Positions 1 to 4,050 of a stretch of DNA of 6,524 nucleotides are shown here, piece by piece. The stretch comes from Chloroflexota bacterium (GTDB lineage: Bacteria; Chloroflexota; Anaerolineae; Thermoflexales; Thermoflexaceae). The notes under the pieces were generated by a model. The model had not been told where the DNA came from and searched no databases. It was given only the letters and a program-made list of their open reading frames with translations. The position numbers and the translations under genes were made by a program. Each line of letters begins with the position of its first letter. The first letter of the stretch is position 1. The stretch covers positions 1 to 6,524 of the forward strand of contig JAUQQB010000164.1 of assembly GCA_030550075.1 (NCBI GenBank), read 5' to 3'.

Positions 1-72
1 CGGAGCGGGGCGCCGAAGGCGCCCCGCTCCGCCCCCAAAGCCCCCATGGGAAACGAACTGCGTAAGTCCTAT
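1..72. repeat. Left copy of a 72-bp inverted repeat with a GC-rich hairpin
   Basis: This stretch is the reverse complement of 6441-6512 at 68 of 72 positions. The four differences all sit in or beside the hairpin loop. Its outer part is a 14-bp perfect stem (1-14 with 18-31) closed by the loop GAA. The inner part contains the palindrome CCCATGGG and ends, read on the minus strand, in ATAGGACTTACGCAG. From memory, ends of this GGACTTACGCA type occur in dispersed repeats and IS/MITE ends of cyanobacteria and Chloroflexi; I cannot search to confirm. The repeat runs off the left edge, so its full size is unknown. It directly abuts the U-tract of the riboswitch terminator at 77-83. Confidence 0.9.
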
Positions 73-76
73 GGAT

Positions 77-148
77 AAAAAAAGACCCTCGGCCGATGCC
101 TGAATGGACATTCCGGTTCGGAATGCATCCTGGCATCAGCCGAAGGTC
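77..148 (-). terminator. Riboswitch expression platform: intrinsic terminator
   Basis: Read on the minus strand, positions 148-132 pair with 100-84 in a 17-bp stem (two G-U pairs). Seven U residues follow at 83-77. A second hairpin (109-115 with 119-125, loop GTT) caps the stem. The 5' arm of the terminator contains CCUUCGG (146-140), which is also the 3' strand of aptamer helix P1. The terminator and the folded aptamer are therefore mutually exclusive. This predicts that ligand binding stabilises P1, blocks the terminator and switches expression on, which agrees with the known behaviour of Mn-sensing yybP-ykoY switches that control Mn exporters. Confidence 0.88.
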
Positions 149-256
149 TTGCCAGACCCCGGAAGGGCCAACGGGACCGGGGATCGGGATCCGAATGGGT
201 CTCCCGTGTTGACGATCCCGTCACGGGCGCGAGGCCCGTGGCTACTCCCCTTCGGG
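140..256 (-). promoter_or_regulatory. yybP-ykoY family manganese riboswitch aptamer
   Basis: The minus-strand RNA carries the conserved blocks of this family in the correct order: GGGGAGUAGC (250-241), UCGUCAACACG (215-205) and GGCAAGACC (153-145). Helix P1 is CCGAAGG (255-249) with CCUUCGG (146-140). A 7-bp hairpin (240-234 with 228-222, loop CUCGC) follows the first block, as expected. The family binds Mn2+ and usually controls Mn exporters such as MntP, TerC-like or UPF0016 proteins, or P-type ATPases. I recognised it from remembered consensus, not from a covariance search. The regulated gene is not in the window: transcription runs leftward through the terminator and into the repeat at 72-1. 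The aptamer is complete and shows no decay. Confidence 0.88.
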
Positions 257-265
257 CTGTTTCTT

Positions 266-294
266 AGCATACATGAACAAGGGCCATCTGTCAA
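266..294 (-). promoter_or_regulatory. Sigma70-type promoter of the riboswitch leader
   Basis: On the minus strand a perfect -35 box TTGACA (294-289) is separated by exactly 17 bp from the -10 box TATGCT (271-266). The expected transcription start is about position 259, so the RNA would begin just upstream of the first strand of helix P1 at 255. This close fit supports both calls. Confidence 0.85.
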
Positions 295-548
295 ATTGAC
301 CTGCTCGAACATAAAGTCCAGGGACTTGGGAGGCCACTTTCGGCGGTCTCCCAGGCCTGCAGAAAGAGAAGCGCTGACCGAGAGATCACGCGCATGACGA
401 TGATCATACCCGGATCTCGAGTTTTGACGATGATCAGGTCATGAGGCTTCCATCGTTGGCCTTTATCCGGGAAGGCCGATAGGTCCCTTCATCCAATCTA
501 ACGAGTGGAGAAGGTTCACGGCGTAATTCCCTAAGTCGAAAACTCATC
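295..548. other. Divergent intergenic region before the zinc-ribbon gene
   Basis: No gene is supported here. Besides the dyads at 393-438 it holds two modest hairpins: TGGGAG/CTCCCA (327-332 with 348-353) and GGCCTT/AAGGCC (458-463 with 472-477). A perfect 14-bp palindrome CTCATCATGATGAG (543-556) overlaps the start codon of the next gene. I see no convincing + strand -35/-10 pair. Confidence 0.6.
393..438. promoter_or_regulatory. CRP/FNR-like dyad and a second partial copy (candidate operator)
   Basis: Positions 393-408 read CATGACGATGATCATA, which fits the pattern YATGA-N6-TCATA also found at 941-956 and 997-1012. A direct repeat of its core, TGACGATGATCA, occurs at 395-406 and 425-436, 30 bp (about three helical turns) apart. 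The second copy keeps only the left half-site well. The pair lies 111-156 bp upstream of the zinc-ribbon gene and over 130 bp upstream of the minus-strand riboswitch promoter. Half-sites ending in GA/TC with a 6-bp centre are the architecture used by CRP/FNR-family regulators; the identity of the regulator is inferred. Confidence 0.45.
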
Positions 549-791
549 ATGATGAGCGAGGATCCCATGGTCCCGGAATCCACAACCTGGCCATTGCCGG
601 ATCCCTTCCCGGATTATGTGACGTGTCCGGTCTGTGGGGAGCCGGATATTGAGATCTGGTGCTATGAGGAAACAGCCCGCTGCCCCAACTGCGGCGCCGA
701 ACTCTCCCACGGTCCGTTTCCATGCTGGGAGAACTGTCCCCGACGTCCCCTTCGCCAGTCCGCTGCGGCCGATGAGCGTTCCATCGGCTGA
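549..791 (+). CDS. Small cysteine-rich zinc-ribbon protein, function unknown
   Basis: This is an 80-residue protein with two zinc knuckles, CPVCG (C26, C29) and CPNCG (C45, C48), spaced as in a compact zinc ribbon. It has further cysteines at C38, C59 and C63 and a histidine at H54; the segment PCWENCP (58-64) is distinctive. There is no signal peptide or membrane helix, so it should be cytoplasmic. I recognise no named family. Two ATGs open the frame (549, 552) without a clear ribosome binding site. ATG 567 has GAGG five bases upstream and would give a 74-residue protein that keeps all cysteines. It lies 416 bp before nosZ in the same direction, and both genes are preceded by the same type of dyad, so co-regulation is possible. 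A role in metal or redox handling would be a guess. Ordered CxxC pairs and an acidic, proline-rich N terminus argue for a real gene rather than a chance frame. Confidence 0.65.
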   Translation: MMSEDPMVPESTTWPLPDPFPDYVTCPVCGEPDIEIWCYEETARCPNCGAELSHGPFPCWENCPRRPLRQSAAADERSIG

Positions 792-940
792 GGCTCCCCT
801 TTGTCCTCTTCAAGCTCCATTCGGAACACGGTCTCTCAGGAGAGCGGGTGAGCGCTGAAGAAGTTTGCTCCACTCCGGTGGAGGTCTTCCAGAAGCCAGG
901 ATGGCCGCTGAAGAAGCCCTGCCTCACCCCCACAAACCAT

Positions 941-956
941 TATGACAATTGTCATA
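941..956. promoter_or_regulatory. Perfect 16-bp palindrome, candidate CRP/FNR-type operator of nosZ
   Basis: TATGACAATTGTCATA is its own reverse complement over all 16 bases. It has the half-site geometry TATGA-N6-TCATA, the same spacing as the CRP site TGTGA-N6-TCACA. It lies 252 bp upstream of nosZ and 41 bp before a related dyad. Nitrous oxide and denitrification genes are commonly controlled by FNR/NnrR/Dnr-type members of this family; assigning one here is inference. Confidence 0.6.
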
Positions 957-996
957 TGTAAATTGTTCCATTGATCACCCCAAAACCACCCATTTT

Positions 997-1012
997 TATG
1001 ACGGAAATCATA
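997..1012. promoter_or_regulatory. Second copy of the TATGA-N6-TCATA dyad upstream of nosZ
   Basis: TATGACGGAAATCATA keeps both half-sites of the palindrome at 941-956 (11 of 16 bases identical, all differences in the centre). The two dyad centres are 56 bp apart. It matches the dyad at 393-408 at 13 of 16 positions. It may overlap the transcription start of nosZ if the weak promoter between the two dyads is used. Confidence 0.55.
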
Positions 1013-1195
1013 TGCGATGGAGCAATTCTCAGGCAATATGAGAGCCAAAAGGATGACGAACTGAACAAGTCGAAGGCCGGTCCGAACGGCTTACTTTGCG
1101 GAGCTTAGCCGTGCTGGACCCCCTCAGCGCCGGGCCTTGAGCGTTCGGATAGGAGGTGGTGTGGTCTGTTCACCCCAAGCCCGGCTCATCCCTTT

Positions 1196-1213
1196 AAGGA
1201 GGATGCCATGATG
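1196..1213 (+). promoter_or_regulatory. nosZ ribosome binding site and tandem start codons
   Basis: AAGGAGG (1196-1202) precedes two consecutive ATG codons at 1208 and 1211, with spacings of 5 and 8 bases. The second spacing is closer to optimal. The choice changes the protein by one residue only and does not affect the lipoprotein signal. Confidence 0.8.
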
Positions 1214-3196
1214 CGATGGAAGAAGCTGGCGGTGATCCTGATGCTGCTTGCGCTGCTCGTGGCGGCCTGCGCCCGGGGGGCAGCCACTCCGGTTGCGGGC
1301 CTCCCGGCAGAGGCCCAGGCGGTGATCAAAGAGCGGGGCCTGTCCCCAGAGGATATCGTCGCCGCTTTGCGCACGTATATCCCGGGGGGCAAGTATGACG
1401 AATACATCATGTTCGCGTCCGGCGGCCACTCCGGCCAGGTCCTGGTGATCGGCATCCCCTCCATGCGGCTCCTCAAAGTGATCGGGGTGTTCACACCGGA
1501 GCCCTGGCAGGGCTATGGGTTCGGGGAAAAGGGGACGCTGGAGGTGTTGGAGGGCGGTTTCGCCCGGGGCAAGCCCATCCTCTGGGGGGATACCCATCAT
1601 CCGGCCCTCTCCGAGACCGAAGGGGAATACGATGGCCAGTTCCTGTTCATCAACGATAAGGCCAACGCTCGCCTGGCCGTCATTGATCTCCGCGACTTCG
1701 AGACCAAGCAGCTCGTGAAGAACCCCAACGCCATCTCTGACCACGGCGGCGGCTTCGTTACGCCCAACACGGAATATGTGGTCGAAGGCCCACAATATGC
1801 GGCCCCTGCGGGTTGGGAGTATGCCCCGCTCGATCAGTATAAGGACAAATATCGGGGCCTGTTGACCTTCTGGGCCTTCGATCGCCAGAAGGGGCGGGTG
1901 GATCCGGATCGCTCGTTCCAGATTGAGCTGCCGCCCTACTGGCAGGACCTGTGCGATGCAGGCAAGAAGGTCTCTTACGGCTGGGTGTTCTGCAACTCCA
2001 TCAACACGGAGATGGCCACCGGCGGTGTCGAGGCAGGCAACCCACCCTTCGAGGCCGGCACGGCGAAGAACGAAATGGACTATCTCCATATCATCAACTG
2101 GAAGAAGGCCGAGGAGCTAATCCGGGCCGGCAAACATGAGGTCATCAACGGGATGAAGGTCCTCCGCTTGGCGACCGCCGCTCAGGAGGGCGTGCTCTTC
2201 TTCGCCCCCGAGCCCAAGAGCCCTCACGGCGTGGATGTGGCGCCGGGCGGCGAATACATCGTGGTCGGCGGCAAGCTGGATCCCCACGTGACGATTTACT
2301 CCTTTGAGAAGATCCAGAAGGCCATCGCCGCCGGCAATTTCGAGCGCGACCCCTTCGGCGTTCCGGTGCTGAAGTTCGAGGACGTCAAGGAGGCTCAGGT
2401 GGAGCTCGGTCTCGGCCCGCTCCACACGGTGTTCGATGATAAAGGCTACGCTTACACCTCCATGTTCCTCGACAGCGCCGTGGCGAAGTGGTCCCTGGGC
2501 GGCCCCTATCGGAAGGATGGCGCCGAGCCGTGGAAGCTGGTGGAGAAGCTGCCCGTCCACTACAACATCGGCCACATCGCGGCGGCGGAGGGCGACACGG
2601 TCTCGCCCGATGGCAAATACGTGGTGGCCCTGAACAAGTGGTCCGTGGACCGCTTCGCGCCGGTAGGGCCGCTGCACCCACAGAACTTCCAGCTGATCGA
2701 CATCAGCACGGGCAAGATGCGCCTGCTCTATGATATGCCCATCGGAATCGGCGAGCCGCATTATGCCCAGGTCATCAAGGCCGACAAGCTCAAGCCGTTC
2801 CTGGTCTACCCCGAGATCGGCTGGAACGCGGTGAATATGGCGAAGGATCCCAACGCCACGGAGCCAGGCCGGGAGCGCGTGGAGGTCCGGGAGGAGGGTG
2901 GCCGGCGGGTGGTGGAGATCTGGATGACGGCAGTCCGGAGCCACTTCAAGCCGGAGCAGGTTCAGCTCAAGAAAGGCGATCACGTGATCTGGCACATCAC
3001 GAACATCGAGCGGGCCCGCGATGCCACCCACGGGTTCGCCCTCGGCGGCTACAACATCAACCTGAGCCTGGAGCCCGGCGAGACGGCTACCATCGAGTTC
3101 GACGCCGATCAAAGCGGGACCTTCCCCTTCTATTGCACGGAGTTCTGCTCGGCCCTCCACCTGGAGATGATGGGCTACTTCCTGGTGGAGCCCTAA
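1208..3196 (+). CDS. nosZ: Nitrous oxide reductase NosZ, clade II, lipoprotein form
   Basis: Reduces N2O to N2 at a copper-sulfur CuZ site, with electrons entering through a binuclear CuA site, on the outer face of the cytoplasmic membrane. The 662-residue protein begins with basic residues, a hydrophobic stretch and the lipobox LVAAC (17-21), so C21 is the probable lipidated residue. There is no twin-arginine motif, consistent with the Sec-type clade II. The beta-propeller holds seven candidate CuZ histidines: H130 and H131 (DTHHP), H179 (SDHGGG), H340 (SPHG), H406 (PLHT), H456 (GHIAA) and H518 (EPHY). The cupredoxin domain at the C terminus has the CuA ligands H608, C643, C647, H651 and M654 in the motif CTEFCSALHLEM. 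All expected ligands are present, so the enzyme should be active. It is followed by a terminator, so it may be transcribed partly on its own, and by other nos genes downstream. The residue correspondences were made by spacing against the Pseudomonas enzyme from memory. Confidence 0.97.
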   Translation: MMRWKKLAVILMLLALLVAACARGAATPVAGLPAEAQAVIKERGLSPEDIVAALRTYIPGGKYDEYIMFASGGHSGQVLVIGIPSMRLLKVIGVFTPEPWQGYGFGEKGTLEVLEGGFARGKPILWGDTHHPALSETEGEYDGQFLFINDKANARLAVIDLRDFETKQLVKNPNAISDHGGGFVTPNTEYVVEGPQYAAPAGWEYAPLDQYKDKYRGLLTFWAFDRQKGRVDPDRSFQIELPPYWQDLCDAGKKVSYGWVFCNSINTEMATGGVEAGNPPFEAGTAKNEMDYLHIINWKKAEELIRAGKHEVINGMKVLRLATAAQEGVLFFAPEPKSPHGVDVAPGGEYIVVGGKLDPHVTIYSFEKIQKAIAAGNFERDPFGVPVLKFEDVKEAQVELGLGPLHTVFDDKGYAYTSMFLDSAVAKWSLGGPYRKDGAEPWKLVEKLPVHYNIGHIAAAEGDTVSPDGKYVVALNKWSVDRFAPVGPLHPQNFQLIDISTGKMRLLYDMPIGIGEPHYAQVIKADKLKPFLVYPEIGWNAVNMAKDPNATEPGRERVEVREEGGRRVVEIWMTAVRSHFKPEQVQLKKGDHVIWHITNIERARDATHGFALGGYNINLSLEPGETATIEFDADQSGTFPFYCTEFCSALHLEMMGYFLVEP

Positions 3197-3205
3197 AGGA
3201 GCCAC

Positions 3206-3241
3206 AAAGGGGGAGCGGTCCTTCTGGCCGCTCCCCCTTTT
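3206..3241 (+). terminator. Hairpin terminator or attenuator after nosZ
   Basis: AAAGGGGGAGCGG (3206-3218) pairs perfectly over 13 bp with CCGCTCCCCCTTT (3228-3240), with a 9-base loop. It starts 9 bases after the nosZ stop codon. The T-run is only four bases long (3238-3241), and three of these are in the stem, so termination may be partial. It would let nosZ be made in excess over the downstream maturation genes or shield the 3' end of the nosZ transcript. Confidence 0.75.
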
Positions 3242-3393
3242 CAGGGCTCGAATTCGGATCACGGGGATCATCGTTGTGGGGCTTCTCCTGAAAAGATCTT
3301 TCTCTCGGAGGTAGACCGTGGGTTCACCCGATGATGTGCCCTCCCCTTTCGGCCCGAGGCGCGGATCATGACATCTCTGGGAGGGAAGGTGCG

Positions 3394-4050
3394 ATGATGA
3401 AACGAGCGAACGTATGGCTTCAAGAGGACCCTTTCCGGTTGCCTCGCGCTTTCTTCATCGGGGCATCCTGGCTATTGCTGTTTTCTTTGCTCTTCCCCTA
3501 CTGGCGGATGACGCTGCAGGCCCCGCAGTATCCGGGGGGGCTTCGTGTGGACGTCTATGTAACTCACCTGGCTGGCGATGTGAATGAGGTGGACAATCTG
3601 AACCACTACATCGGGATGAAAAAGCTTCATGAGGCAGCGCAGGTGGAGCGGCTCCTGGCCCCCCTGGCCATTGGTGCCGCCGCCCTGCTGGGCGAGGCCC
3701 TGGCCTTCACCCGCCGCCGCTGGATGGCCGTGATGGCCCTCCCGGCCATGCTTTTCCCGCTCATTTTCCTGGCGGATATGTATTACTGGCTTTACCACTA
3801 TGGTCATGATCTCGACCCCAATGCCCCCCTGCGGCTGCCGCCTTTTACGCCGCCCCTGGTCGGGACCGGCGTGGTGGGACAGTTCCGGACGGTGGCCGAG
3901 CTCCAGCTTGGGTTCTGGATGGCCCTGGCGGCCTCCATCCTGATCGCCCTGGGTCTTCACTTCCGCCGGGTGGTCCGCACCGCCATGGAGCGGCATCGGC
4001 CTATGCGCATCGGGCCTTTCGTTCTGATCCCGGAGGGAGCCCGCGCATGA
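3394..4050 (+). CDS. Four-helix membrane protein of the nos cluster, NosB-like by position
   Basis: A 218-residue membrane protein. I chose ATG 3394 (followed by ATG 3397) because GGGAGG at 3379-3384 lies nine bases upstream; the frame is open to ATG 3331, but those 21 extra residues look non-coding and polar. Predicted helices are at about 19-37, 86-106, 109-136 and 171-190. Between helices 1 and 2 is a soluble segment with YPGGLRVDVY (46-55) and LNHYIGM (69-75). Between helices 3 and 4 is a proline-rich loop with DLDPNAPL (139-146) and PFTPP (150-154). H58, H71, H79, H135 and H138 are candidate metal or haem ligands, but no CxxCH motif exists. Clade II nos clusters typically carry a membrane protein, NosB, between nosZ and nosD. 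This gene occupies that place, and its stop overlaps the next start (ATGA). Its biochemical role is unknown; help with NosZ maturation or electron transfer is inferred. Confidence 0.8.
   Translation: MMKRANVWLQEDPFRLPRAFFIGASWLLLFSLLFPYWRMTLQAPQYPGGLRVDVYVTHLAGDVNEVDNLNHYIGMKKLHEAAQVERLLAPLAIGAAALLGEALAFTRRRWMAVMALPAMLFPLIFLADMYYWLYHYGHDLDPNAPLRLPPFTPPLVGTGVVGQFRTVAELQLGFWMALAASILIALGLHFRRVVRTAMERHRPMRIGPFVLIPEGARA

Larger units (their letters stand above)
792..1207. other. 416-bp regulatory intergenic region upstream of nosZ
   Basis: No protein-coding gene is supported here. It contains the two dyads at 941-956 and 997-1012. Between them is a possible weak promoter: TTGATC (971-976), a 17-bp spacer and TTTTAT (994-999), each box matching the consensus at 4 of 6 positions. 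If that promoter is used, the upstream dyad would be centred near -58 and the downstream dyad would cover the start site. The nosZ ribosome binding site AAGGAGG is at 1196-1202. A long untranslated leader of about 200 bases is implied. Confidence 0.5.

Noticed and set aside
104..397. 97-codon + strand open frame
   Set aside because: It is antisense to the riboswitch, its terminator and its promoter, has no ribosome binding site, and its translation has no domain-like pattern.
634..858. 74-codon frame overlapping the zinc-ribbon gene
   Set aside because: It is out of frame with the CxxC-bearing protein and has a shuffled low-information composition rich in A, P and R.
1124..2089. Long minus-strand open frame opposite nosZ
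   Set aside because: It is a shadow frame caused by GC-rich codon bias of nosZ; the + strand protein has every expected catalytic residue.
2117..3271. 384-codon minus-strand open frame opposite nosZ
   Set aside because: It mirrors the nosZ coding frame and also runs across the nosZ terminator; no recognisable motifs.
3331..3393. Upstream ATG 3331 as the start of the four-helix membrane protein
   Set aside because: It has no well-spaced ribosome binding site in its own frame, and the added 21 residues precede a well-placed GGGAGG and tandem ATG at 3394.
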